In this document: positions 52,901 to 64,000 of the stretch, piece after piece
Numbering within the stretch: position 1 is the stretch's first letter
How the letters are laid out: each line of letters opens with the position of its first letter
Source: Trifolium pratense
Lineage: Eukaryota > Streptophyta > Magnoliopsida > Fabales > Fabaceae
Reading direction: 5' to 3'
DNA length: 64,000 bases
Assembly: GCF_020283565.1 (NCBI RefSeq)
Contig: NC_060062.1
Location: forward strand, 5,803,322-5,867,321
Position numbers and translations under genes: made by a program
Notes under the pieces: model-generated
The model's database searches: none
Told to the model about the DNA's origin: nothing
What the model saw: the letters and a program-made list of their open reading frames with translations, nothing else

Positions 52901-55900
52901 CAATTCTATACAGTACAAAAATCAGAGAATTTATTCCTCCAAAAAAAAAAAATAACAACGAAAGTTGACCAATCAGCTAAAGGAACCAGTTCATTAATAA
53001 TGCAAACCTACCAATTAGCCAAAGAAACAATTATGTACCAGAAAGTGACTCTTAAGCAATAATGTAGACACAGAAACAACAAATCCAGAACTGTGTTCTA
53101 TTGCCACAGTATTGGGTAGTGGTACGAACCAAAGAAATGTGAGCTTTTAACCTAAAAAAGTCTGAGTTAAGTTGACCTTCAAATATTTATCAAGCAATTC
53201 ACACCGTTCTTGAATGGTTGCTACATCTAAACCAGTTGACAGAAAATGTTTAGGTGGCAAATGAAGATTATACTCGGAGAACTCTTTCAGGCGCCGATGC
53301 AGCTCCTCAAAATGACGAAACCTTAAAAAAAATATTGTAAGCTAAATAAGAAAGAGAAAGGAAACATAAAACACTAGAAGATATTGTTGGATCAAAATTT
53401 GTTATTAGAAATCTGAGCAAAGGCTTTAGTACCTTCTTTTAATTGACCAACTGTTATTATTTACATCTGTAACAGATATGGAATAAACGGCAAATGTTCT
53501 TGAACCACTCTTGACAATATTTGCACCCAAGACCTACAGCAGTGAATTATCTTACACTTTTTCATATACAAACATATTGGTATATGAACTTATTCGTTAT
53601 TGATTAAAGAAGCTATTTATCACCATCACAAGTACCTCACATCTCAACTTGTAAAAGGAATCTACGGCAGAAGAACTTCTCAGGGGATTAACAGCCAAAC
53701 TGCAAGATTCTGATTTAGAAATTGAGGACGAAGAGGCAGCTGCTCCGCTATAAATTCTACCCAAACTTTCAAAATCAGCATCATCAGAGGATCCGTCAGA
53801 ATTCACAGGTGGTTTTGGAGAGCCAAGTATGTCTCGACCATCACCAGATAAAAAGCTTGACCTCTCAACTTCCTGCCACATATTTGTCTTTAAATCGCTT
53901 GACCGGGACCTTTTACTGCCAGATTGTGTTCTGAATGATCTCGGATAACGGGAATGGTTCTTATTCCTTTTCTTTGTACTGTGGCTATCAACATTTTCAA
54001 GTGGGTGATGAACATAAGAAACAGCCTGGTTTCTGATACTTTTTCCATCCCAAACCTTAGTTACAGGGGAATCAAGACCAGTAACAGTACTAGTTTCATC
54101 ATCTTCAGAAGTATAAGAAGTATTGCTCTCTGATTCACTCATATTCCTATTAATGTGGCTGTCCTCATCATCTTTATATGAGGTAACTGAAGAACAAGTT
54201 GATCCATTCTTGTCTGTGTGAACGGATGCATTTTCAACAGTGAATTGACTGCTGTATCCAGAATTAATGTGGCCTCCCTTAGAGGTATTAAGCTTCAATC
54301 TAGTATCGTGTTCTTTGGGTCCAGATGTTGCCTTCATATGATCTATCTTGAGTGATTTTCCTGTTGAGGGATGTTGTGGGGCTCGCTCATTTGACTGGTT
54401 CTCTCCATCCTTTTTCTGGTAATTTTTGCCCTTTGCCCAAACATTCTCAAAATGTTCTGGTGCAAGAGTTTGGGTCTTTCTTCGAGAGACGACATCTAAA
54501 ATATCTCCCCATTCTCCTCCTGAGCGATATCGTTGAATACCTTGGTCACCATTACTTTGTGAGTTTCCAGGCAAAGAGTTCCATGAACGGGAAGATCGAG
54601 TATCCATTGAAAGCAACGGATCTCTAGAAAGGTTATCAGAAACATTTCTTTCTGTAGATGGCTCTGGATTTCTGGACTGACCATTTTTTAGCTGTGTAAG
54701 CTCAACACCAGTAGCAGAAGGATCTAAACACTTGGAAAAATGATCAGATGAAGTTTGTGACTCATCTTCTTTAATGGGGGATAGCCCTTGAGCTGCATCA
54801 ACCCCCTTGTTAGCCTTGGTCTTATTAATTACCACAGATTCAATTCTTTCGTTAATAAATCTGCAAAGAGGATAAAAAATAAATAAATAAAAAAAAGGAA
54901 AAAGGAAAAATGAGAACAACATATGTCAAGAATGAAGCAAAATAAAAGAAGACCTACCTTGGATTGGCTAAATTTAGGACAGGTCGCATTACAGCACATG
55001 CAAGAAGCTCCCTGACAATATATCGAAAGAAAGAACACTGCAGATCCTCAGACTTGAAAGTGACAGACATAAGACCATTCATCAGATGCTGCAAAACCTG
55101 AAAAATAAAGATGCACGCAGCATTATAATCCCAAATTAGGAAATCTGAGAAACAGAAGCTTGACCCATGGGTGAAAACAAAATTCCCCATTACGCCATGC
55201 ATGCATGTAGAACAAGAAAGTGAAACAACCTTGTGCTCAGCTTCAGAAGAGAATAAAGCAGGATGCAATTTGTCTTCTGCTGCCAACACAATTTTTAGCT
55301 CTGTATCCCGTCTTTCAATTGTTAATGAATCTGTGTGTTGTTTTTCAATCTTTGAGATAGCAGCACGAAACAGCTCCAAGTGAGTGCAAATGAGATTAAC
55401 AAGATCCCTGAACCAAAAAGGGTTAATTCCGCAATCAAACAAACTACAATTCAAGATAAAGAAAAATCATGGACAAAAAGTGAAACTACGAACCTTATCA
55501 AAAAATCAATCAGATTTATATTTCTCATGCGTCCTGAAATTTCACCAAGAACACCATTAACTATTTGCACCAACTCCTCGGGACCCTCTTTGTCTGGTGT
55601 TAAGCGAGAGTACCAAAGGTCTGTCACCCACTCAGAAATCAGATGTCTGGTGAAGTGATCAATTGCATCCTCAACAACAGGAGAATTAACTTTTGCTCGC
55701 CACTCAAACTTCGCAACTGCTTTAGGATTTTCGGTAGGCTTCTTTGAAGACTGAACACTGGTGGAGCCTGATTTATTGTTGTATGCTGCAGCTTTTCTCT
55801 TCATTTCATAATCCAGTGATAAATAGCGGAAAATGATAAGTAAGGAGGCTGCAGCAGGCAAGTTGACCCAAACTGAGGAGCTTGTCACTGAAATAAATGC

Positions 55901-58773
55901 AATAGAAATTAAATCAAATATCGGGATCAAAAAAATATTAAGCTATAAATTAGCAAGTGAAGTGAAGCGACAACCTCTAAATATGCATAATTTTGTAAGT
56001 GTTGGAAAAAGGCGTAATAGTAACAACAAAATCTTGTAGTTACTCAATGAACACAAAAGTAGGGGTGTTCAAGGGGCAAGTCTAAGTTGATAAAAGTGGT
56101 GAAAATGAACGGTTTCATTGAAAAAGATCAAGTAGTTTGATAGAAAAAATCATCTGAGTGATTGTTTTATTATTTTACAACACAACTATATATGCAGGGG
56201 AGACATAATTGAAATCTCTCAATATTAGGAGCAAAAATGGTAACAACTAAAGTATGTATGAAAACTATGTCAAATAGTAAAGGAAACAGTCCAATTCACC
56301 CCAAGCTGAAGCATATATATCATCTGCATCGAACTTGTAACATATATAATCTATCTAGTGAAGCATAAGGGATATCAACTATGGGATTCCTGGAACTCAA
56401 AGAAATCTCAACGATTCTTGCTAGAATGTTTTTATGATGAAATTATAGTCAACTTCTATCTATTTAGTCCTCTAGTGAAAACTAAGGTGTGAAAAAAGAC
56501 ACAATGTCTATTGATTATTATCACAAACAAGTTCATAGAACCTATGTCATAAAACTTCAATATATGGAGTAAGTTTTTAACCACAGAGGTTCATAAGTAG
56601 TATGCGTCATAGCGCAATTATACAGGCTCAGTGAGTGATAGAAGAACCACCTCAGAATATTGCACTTTCTTTTGTGGGAACCTTGTAGCTTAAAGGAGTA
56701 AGAACCAAAGTGTTAGTGGTTTGATCAGTGCTGAGCAAAATTCATAGCTATGGCACAGAAAATGTGAGCTATTGTGGATAAAAATTGTGGTTGATGACTT
56801 GGAGATAAAGTGTGAAGGCCCTATTAAGTTATTTTGTGACAACAAGTTCGCTACTAGTATTGTTCATTATCTTGTTCACCATGATAGGAAAAATTTATTG
56901 AGATAGATTGACACTTCATCAGGGAAAAATTGGACAGCAAATTGGTAGCAACTGCCTACATCCCATCTGGCCAATAGTCGGCACATGTGTTAACAAAAGA
57001 CTTGTCAACTAAACGAATCAACAAACTAACTTACAAATTGCAAATGATAGATATCTATTCACCAGCTTGAGGGGGAGTGCTGAAAATATGTAATTATCAG
57101 AATTTTTATATTAGACCCATCAATCAGGTCCATCGGTTAGAGCTTGTCTATATATTCAAATCAATGCTTGTACTCTACATAGTACATACTATTGAATAAT
57201 ATTTGATTTTTTACAAGGTACAGCATACACTTTCAGGTCTGAATATTATGTGACAGGCAGTTCCGTTGTGTTGACATGAATGTTTTAGTTTCTACCCAGA
57301 GCATGTCAGTTTCTATGCTAGTAGTACCATCAGTATTCCATCTTGGGTCATGACAATTAGAATCATACCATTAACATGAACAAATAAGTAAGTTGGAAAG
57401 AAAAAAAATAAAAGAAAACTGCAACTACATTTTGATCATGAAAACGTTAGCAACGCAATAATTTAAACCATCAATCTGTGTGATGATTTACCCACAAGAT
57501 TACAGGTTTAACATCCAATGATTCTAATTTGACAGCGGCGGCTACAACCAAAGACTTCTGTCACAATATTCTGTTGTGGACCATATCTAAGAATGAACCA
57601 TTCAGATTCCAGATCGCTGCCTATAATTTTTTTTGGTCTCCTTTTGCTTCTAATTACTAAAAAATATTCTACATCTGATCTATCCTCTTTTCGGTCTTCT
57701 TCACATATGTCCAAATAATCAAAAACCAAACTCTATCATACTTTTTGCATTGGGAGAAACAATGAATTTCTCCCTAATGATCTTATCTTATGCGACCACT
57801 TATTCAACTTATTCATTCAAGCATCCTCACTCTGTGTTGTCAAGAAGCTATGGCAGCGCAGCGCTATAGCATTGCAGAATGCTGTTCTTCCGCGATAAGC
57901 TATTTAGTACAGAGTGTTGTCAAATAGTTGCGTCATAAATTAATAGAGGAGTAAAGAAAAATTGGAGAGAGAGAGAGAGTCGATGGATAGAAAGAAAGAA
58001 GTAACAGTCAACATATAATCAAGTAAGCATTGGAGCAAGTTAAAGAAAAACCGTCGACATTAAACAAACAAAGTCGATAGGCTAGATTTGACAACCATAC
58101 GAAATAAATAATAAATAACTCCTAGAGCGATGGAAATAACCTAGGCAGTACGCCTTTCAGCCTAAAATTTTAAATTTACCATTTAGCAAACTAACTATTA
58201 CCAACGCGGCCTGTAACTTAGTAGTCTACCTATTGTGTCATTTATTTTCTCTATATATAGCAGATTGTTCGACATAGAACACGTCAAATACTTATTTTAT
58301 AACCGATACTTTCCGCGACATGTGATTGGCAACACCGTTCTCATTTCTACAACATTGAACTTACTTTCTCCTATAAACCTTTCCAAACAATATCATCATT
58401 TCTTATAACTATCTCTTAATTTCAACAGCTTTACTAAACTAATTACCCCAAATTAAGATACATTAGATGCTAAACCCATCACTTCAATCCTACCTACCAT
58501 TTTTTACACAGCTAACAATGCAATTACAACTATGAAATAATGATTTCAAATAACTTAAGCAAGTGATTATCAAAGAAAAAACCATTGAAACGAAACAAAC
58601 AACACAGAATTGAAATTGAACAAAAAGAGAATAACAACAATTTGAGTTTCGTTTCACTCACATGACATTAGATAGGAGAGTCCAACAACGCAAACGATGA
58701 GAATCACAATTCGTTTCTTAGCTTCTTCAACGAGGTCTCTAACTGCTACTTGATTAGGTTTCGGCATACTCAT
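49965..58773 (-). CDS. Sorting nexin with PXA, PX and Nexin_C domains
   Basis: Fifteen exons: 58773-58662, 55887-55494, 55407-55230, 55097-54958, 54860-53636, 53533-53433, 53321-53177, 52726-52658, 52556-52481, 52406-52081, 51772-51693, 51592-51457, 50925-50748, 50633-50551 and 50096-49965; 3375 nt, 1124 aa, GT-AG throughout, frame closed. Two N-terminal hydrophobic segments (about 22-37 and 45-60) suggest membrane anchoring; then the PXA domain (about 108-275), a Ser/Asn-rich disordered region (exon 5), the PX domain (about 684-790: [19 protein letters not shown], then [20 protein letters not shown]), and Nexin_C (about 925-1110). This is the SNX13/SNX14/SNX25 architecture without RGS, as in Arabidopsis At1g15240. 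Such proteins bind phosphoinositides at ER-endosome/vacuole contacts; the plant role is poorly known. Confidence 0.9.
51055..51415. repeat. Direct repeats in sorting nexin intron 12, LTR-like
   Basis: Two related blocks: 51075-51200 (AAAACCAAAGATACCCTCTCTAATTTCTCATTTCTATTATTTATAGCC..) and 51325-51415 (AAAACCACCCTCTCTAATCTCCTTTCTATCATTTATAGTC..). The segment between, CTCCCACAAGATGGAGCTCTGATGCC, resembles LTR-retrotransposon terminal sequence. Probably a degenerate insertion; family unknown. Confidence 0.4.
56735..57214 (+). mobile_element. Ty1/copia 3' remnant in sorting nexin intron 1
   Basis: On the plus strand, 56735-57000 reads as copia RNase H in broken frames: [41 protein letters not shown]. 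After YSPA-stop comes the purine tract GAGGGGGAG and then an LTR-like segment from TGCTGAAAATATG (57078) to about 57214 (TTTTTTACA). The rest of pol is absent and stops are present. It lies antisense to the host gene. Confidence 0.75.
57215..58661. other. Rest of sorting nexin intron 1
   Basis: No gene. About 57838-57945 (GGCAGCGCAGCGCTATAGCATTGCAGAATGC..) looks like another short repeat family; borders unclear. The minus-strand open stretch at 57508-57729 has no recognisable domain. Confidence 0.45.
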
Positions 58774-60005
58774 CTTGAAATTCTCGGAATCGAAGCTCCG
58801 ATTGGGAACAACGAATCGCGATTGAAATCAATCGGAACGACTACTCCATTGATGAGGAAGAACACGATGCGAACCAATAGAAAGGGAAAAATTGAATTGA
58901 ATTGAACGAAGGTTTAGAATGTTAGGTATTTTAATTTTAATTTTGATTTTGATTGCGTTTTTTGGTGATGATGGCGTTTCTGAGAGTTTGATTTTTCTGA
59001 GTTTTTGTGTGTGTCAGTTTTCGTTTACACTCTCTCGCTCATGATATTGACGTGGAAATGAATAATATATAGTAGAGCTGGAGAAATTTCGAGTTCGAAC
59101 TTCAACTCCTGCATGTTATAAATTTTTATCGACTGATTTATGTTTATGGAACTCTTATTATTTCAATTTCAGTCTTTGAATCTATCGCTTATCGCCATTA
59201 TCATGGTTACATTCTTTCCTTGTTAACACACATTTTTTCATTCTTTCTTGAAAAGACTATTTTACGGAAAATGTAAAGTATGGTTAAGAATTGTTGAAAT
59301 TTGAATTTTGTCGAATAATTTAATATTAGACGGAGCTTAACAACTCGAGCTTTAAGTTTATAATTGATAATTGATATAACTTATATGTAGATACTGAGTA
59401 AATGAATATTCTCCTCTATATGGAATAAAAATATCTTTGAATAGTGGTTTTGTTATGTTGTCTTATAGAGCTTGAAATATTCTAAAAGGATCGGCGTATT
59501 CAGGTACAATATGTTGTATCTCGGAAAATATTAGTTTGTCATGGTTGTATTGTCAGACAAAGATGATGATGACATTGCGAAGAACAGTATAGGTAAATCA
59601 AATAGGAAGTTTGTAACGCCAATTAGTTAATATTTTTTAAGAAAAGAGTTTATGTTTCTATGTACACAAGATGAAGAGGTAATTACATGGGTCGATGCAA
59701 ATTCCCCAATGGACCAATGTCTTTCAATGGAGAGAGGAAAAATAAAGGGGATACAAAAAGAAGAAATGATCGATTATGTAGATCAAATATTCTTTTTGTC
59801 AAGTAGTCTAATGAATGAAATTTCATTCTTTTAAGGTGAATAATTGGAGTGTTCAATGTTCGAATCCTGATTTTTGTGTGGGGATGACGTGCCTTGTGTT
59901 GTTTGCGCAAAAATCTTTTTCAGTTTGCCAATAGATCTTGTATGAGTCATCCATGTTAGGTGGGATTGTTTGTTGCGGTGGATTCATTATTTGTCTCAAT
60001 TTATG
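58774..60005. other. Upstream of sorting nexin; no gene supported
   Basis: Promoter and leader of the sorting nexin gene at the left, AT-rich beyond. 59780-59890 (AGTAGTCTAATGAATG...AATGTTCGAATCCTG) is SINE-like. The frame at 59652-59834 is short and unrecognised. Confidence 0.4.
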
Positions 60006-60189
60006 GGCTTGTTTGGTCTAATTTTTGTCAGAGCTTATGCAAACAGCTTATGCAATTTTTATATATTATTATAGGTTTGTCAAAGTAGTTTATGATAAAA
60101 TAACTAATAAAATTACAATTTTCACCGGTGTGAACTTATAAAATAACATAAAACATAATTTATATTGCATAGCTGTTTGCATAAGCTCT

Positions 60190-62821
60190 AAAAAAAGCTA
60201 GGTACCTGGTCACCGGTGACAAAAATTGTGGCTCAGCGTCTCCATCAAATTTTACCTTATATCATTGCTGACAACCAAAGTAGCTTTGTACCTGGTCGCA
60301 ATACTATTGACAATATTATTGTTTTGCAGGAACTTGTCCACTCTTTTAAACATATTCATGGCAAGAAAGGGTATATGATAATCAAGTTGGATCTTGAAAA
60401 GGCCTATGACCGTTTGGAGTGGCATTTTCTTGTTGAAACTATGGAGTTGCTAGGTATTCCTGAATTCTTGAGATCCCTTATATTTCATTGTGTGTCTTCA
60501 GCAACTCTTAGCATCAATTGGCAAGGCTCTGCCTCTGATATGTTCTCTTCCACTAGAGGACTTCGACAAGGAGACCCTATTTCCCCTTATTTATTTATTT
60601 TGTGCTTGGAAAGACTTGGTCATAGAATTCAAGATGCGGTGACCACGGGGAACTGGGATCCCTTTAAAGTGGGAAGAGGAATAGGTCCTGCTATTTCACA
60701 CATGTGCTTTGCTGATGATCTTATTCTTGTTGCTGAGGCTTCATCTAACCAAACTATGTTGGTTCGTTCAATTTTGAAAGACTTTTGTGATGCTTCCGGC
60801 CAGAAATTAAATCTTCAAAAATCTCAAGTCTTCTTTTCAAATAATGTATCAGGGGATCTTGCTAATGACCTAAGTCAAGATTTGGGAATCCAAATTACCA
60901 AGGATCTCGGGGTTTATTTAGGTGCACCAATGCTTCATAAAAGGGCCTCTAAATCTAACTATGAATTTATTCTTGATAAAATGAGAAAAAAGTTATCAGG
61001 ATGGAAAGCAAACTCTCTCTCTTTTGCCGGAAGGGTAACTTTGGCGCAATCTTCTCTAACTAACATTCCTGGTTATGTGCTTCAATCAAGTAGAATCCCT
61101 GTCTCAGTTTGTGTCGAGGCAGAAAAAATTTGCCGAGATTTTATTTGGGGCTCTACAACAGATCATAGGAAAACTCATCTGATATCGTGGGAACAAATTT
61201 GTCGTCCTAAGGAGGAGGGGGGATTAGGTTTCAAGAATCTTCAATGGTTGAATTCGGCTTATATGATGAAATTGGCTTGGCAACTAATTACATGTCCAGA
61301 CAAACTTTGGGTTAAGGTGATGCGTGCTAAATATTCTTGTGGTAACCTTATAATTCCTACGGTGAACAATAGATCCAATTCTACTTCTACTTGGAAAGCT
61401 ATTGTTAATGTGTGGGAGGATGTCAGTAGCAACATAACTTGGTGTATTCAGAATGGTCACCATGTTCGTTTTTGGAAAGATGCTTGGATCCGGGATTGTG
61501 GCCCTTTACTAAATCTTGCATCTAATGGTATCCCTGTTGGTCAAATGGAATTTGTTGTCTCTCATTATGCTGTGGATGGCAAATGGAATTGGGAAGTGCT
61601 CAATCAAATTCTCCCTCAAGAAATTTGTGAGAAACTTACGGTAATCAAGCCTCCATCTAATGGGAAATCAGATTTTCCTTGTTGGAACCTTACTACAGAT
61701 GGTAATTTTTCTCTCAAATCAGCATACTCTCTCATGCATGGCAAGCATCATTGTTTTCCAACAAACCGAGAAATATTTCAACATATTTGGTCTTGGCAAG
61801 GCCCAAATAGGTATAAATCGTTCTTATGGAAAATAGCCCATGATAAAATTTTAACGAACGATGAAAGGTATCATAGAGGTATGACTAGAGACAACCTTTG
61901 TCCTAGATGTGGTGACTACCCTGAAACAATTATGCATGTATTAAGAGACTGTGAAGAAGCAAAAATATTCTGGAATGATCTCATATCCCAGGACGTTTGG
62001 AGCAAATTCTTTAGTCTTGGACTCTATCAATGGCTCAATTGGAACATCACAACTCCTAGTATTGGTACGACTCATGAGAATTGGGAAACTTTCTTTGGAG
62101 TTGTTGTTTATGAGCTTTGGAAAGATAGAAATAATCTGGTGTTTAATAGGAAGTCCTTGATTGGTAATCAACTTCTTCGAATGGTAACCAACCAAGTTAA
62201 TTTCATTATATCAACCTCTAATTCTAATGTGGCGGATCAACCTCACCAATCGCGGCGAAGTATTAATGTTTCTTGGATACCTCCACCACAAGATCACTAT
62301 AAGGTTAATATTGATGGCTCTCATAAAAAGTCTACAGGGATTTCTACATGTGGAGGCCTGATTAGAGATTCGCATGGCAAATTCATTCGTGGATTCTATA
62401 GTAGACTTGGATCTTGCTCAGCTGTGTGGGCAGAACTATGGGCCCTTCGTATTGGAATAAATATGTCAAGCCAGTTGAATATCAGAAACGTCAGTTTTGA
62501 AATGGATTCTTTGGCCGTGGTTAATATGGTTAATTCAGGCTCAACTCCAAATGCCTTCCTCCAACCTCTTCTACAAGAGGTAATCTCTCTTCTCCACCGC
62601 CCTGGATGGAGAACTTCAGTTCATCATGTGTATCGCGAGGCTAATCGATGTGCTGACCTGTTAGCAAACCTCGGACACTCTTCTTTAGATTTTAATTGCA
62701 ATTTTTTTGAGGTTTCTCCTTTTGCTTTGAAACTCGTTCTAGAAGATGATGTAAGAGGGGTTAGTTTACCTCGTTTAGTAGTTTAATTCCTTTTATTATC
62801 AAAAAAAAAAAAAAGCTAGGT
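60190..62821 (+). mobile_element. 5'-truncated L1-type LINE with TSD
   Basis: Body 60204-62807, ending in a poly(A) run. Target duplication AAAAAAAGCTAGGT at 60190-60203 and 62808-62821 (14 bp). ORF1, the endonuclease and the first part of RT are missing, as expected of incomplete reverse transcription. Confidence 0.92.
60216..62786 (+). pseudogene. LINE ORF2 C-terminal part (RT, zf-RVT, RNase H)
   Basis: 856 codons open to TAA, no internal stop, no frameshift. The frame opens at a GTG and continues back to the duplication, so there is no real start. RT motifs: KLDLEKAYDRLEW (A), RGLRQGDPISPYLF (B), CFADDLILV (C, about residue 165). zf-RVT near 525-610 (FLWKIAHDKILTNDERYHRGM, then CPRCGDYPETIMHVLRDC). 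A plant-type RNase H domain near 690-830 (VNIDGSH, GGLIRDSHGKF, FEMDSLAVV, HVYREANRCADLLANLGH). Inactive on its own because of 5' truncation. Confidence 0.92.
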
Positions 62822-62833
62822 CAAACGGATCTT

Positions 62834-63349
62834 ATATATAGGGTAATGCTAATGCACACCCACTCAAAAATAAGGTGTACATTAGCCCTATACCTTTTAG
62901 TTTATGACAAAAATACCATTTTATCGTTTATCAAAAGTAATTAAATACATCTGCTTTAAACTTTAAAGTCATTATGCAAATCAATTCAAAGACTCTTTTC
63001 TCTCTCTTTGCCCCTATCACGTTATTGCTTGCTGCTACAAGAAAAAGTTTTGGCACCTTAATGCGTTCAACTTACAAAAGTTCATGTTCTAGCCAATGTG
63101 GTCTATCCTTTAACCATTTTCATGTTTCCATTCAACCCTCTTTGACCCAATTTCGATTTTATTATTGTACTAATTTGGAAGCAAGTTTTTTACTAAGTCT
63201 TAATTCTATTCTTGCCTTTTTACACAAACAGAGCTATTGATTTGGACACATTAAGAGACACTTTATTGGTGTCTTGAAGTTGAAATTCATTTCTTTAATC
63301 AACAAACAATGAAGTAACAATTCATAAAAAAAAAATACTCTTCTTTATA
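62834..63349. other. Spacer with a MITE arm
   Basis: 62843-62905 (GGTAATGCTAATGCACACCCACTCAAAAATAAGGTGTACATTAGCC) belongs to the same family as 63350-63752. The frame at 62974-63240 has no recognisable domain. Confidence 0.5.
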
Positions 63350-63852
<503 letters not shown>

Positions 63853-64000
63853 TTTGAATTTATCGCTCTTTAGTAAAACAATGAAATATAAACAAATCAA
63901 ATATGTTTTTGATGCCACGTCATTTATGATGTTGTCATGATTATGGTGTTTTCGAGAATATAAAGTCAAAAATATGAGTCAAAGATTTTTTTTTGACGGA

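Larger units (their letters stand above)
60006..62833. mobile_element. MITE split by a LINE insertion
   Basis: Left arm GGCTTGTTTGGTCTAATTTTTGTCAGAGCTTATGCAAACAGCTT (about 60006-60050). Right arm, inverted, is GCTGTTTGCATAAGCTCT (60170-60189) continuing after the LINE as AAAAAAAGCTAGGTCAAACGGATC (62808-62833). Without the LINE the element would be about 210 bp. Confidence 0.7.

Noticed and set aside
62974..63240. Plus-strand 88-codon ORF
   Set aside because: No domain, lies between copies of one MITE family; chance frame most likely.

Overview
This is plant nuclear DNA, most likely from a papilionoid legume (Medicago/Trifolium/pea-like; the exact species cannot be fixed from sequence alone). 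The evidence is AT-rich spacers full of small inverted-repeat transposons, GT-AG introns, plant-specific gene families, and an SNF of nested LTR, LINE and SINE elements. There is no bacterial or phage material, no CRISPR array, and no tRNA or rRNA gene that I can support.

Layout. 0-10.9 kb: a decayed LINE ORF1 fragment at the left edge; a textbook hAT-type non-autonomous transposon (12-bp TIRs, perfect 8-bp target duplication); a small plastid-targeted protein gene (minus strand); an unrecognised 4-exon gene built from repeated phase-1 exons, with a decayed partial duplicate beside it; and a type I MADS-box pseudogene with an early stop. 11-14.1 kb: stacked MITEs and a SINE with its target duplication. 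14.6-18.6 kb: a mitochondrial basic amino acid carrier (BAC2-like) facing a PDX1.2-like vitamin B6 pseudoenzyme whose upstream region carries heat-shock elements.

19.5-33.7 kb: a four-exon class III peroxidase gene whose third intron holds a complete 11.3-kb Ty3/gypsy (Tat-type) retrotransposon. The element has 449-bp LTRs that read as identical, a 5-bp target duplication, an uninterrupted 1942-aa gag-pol, and a spliced antisense gene with its own TATA box. Its right LTR ends only 27 nt before peroxidase exon 4.

34-44.8 kb: an unrecognised conserved plant protein gene; a complete nine-exon DDX11/CHL1-type iron-sulfur helicase (906 aa); and ribosomal protein L37 (four exons, the first coding only for Met), divergent from the helicase. 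46.3-48.5 kb: a decayed PPR gene resembling the chloroplast editing factor ECB2/VAC1, running into LINE debris. 50-58.8 kb: a complete fifteen-exon sorting nexin (PXA-PX-Nexin_C, 1124 aa) with a copia remnant in intron 1. 60-64 kb: a 5'-truncated but open LINE with its target duplication, inserted into an older MITE, then further MITEs and a long TA microsatellite.

The host genes are ordinary housekeeping or stress genes and do not form a pathway. The notable biology is the mobile-element layer: a very young retrotransposon in a gene's 3' splice region, a transposon-borne antisense gene, several nested insertions with readable target duplications, and an exon-duplication gene. Exon boundaries below were worked out by hand from GT/AG sites and reading-frame continuity, and every multi-exon total closes in frame.
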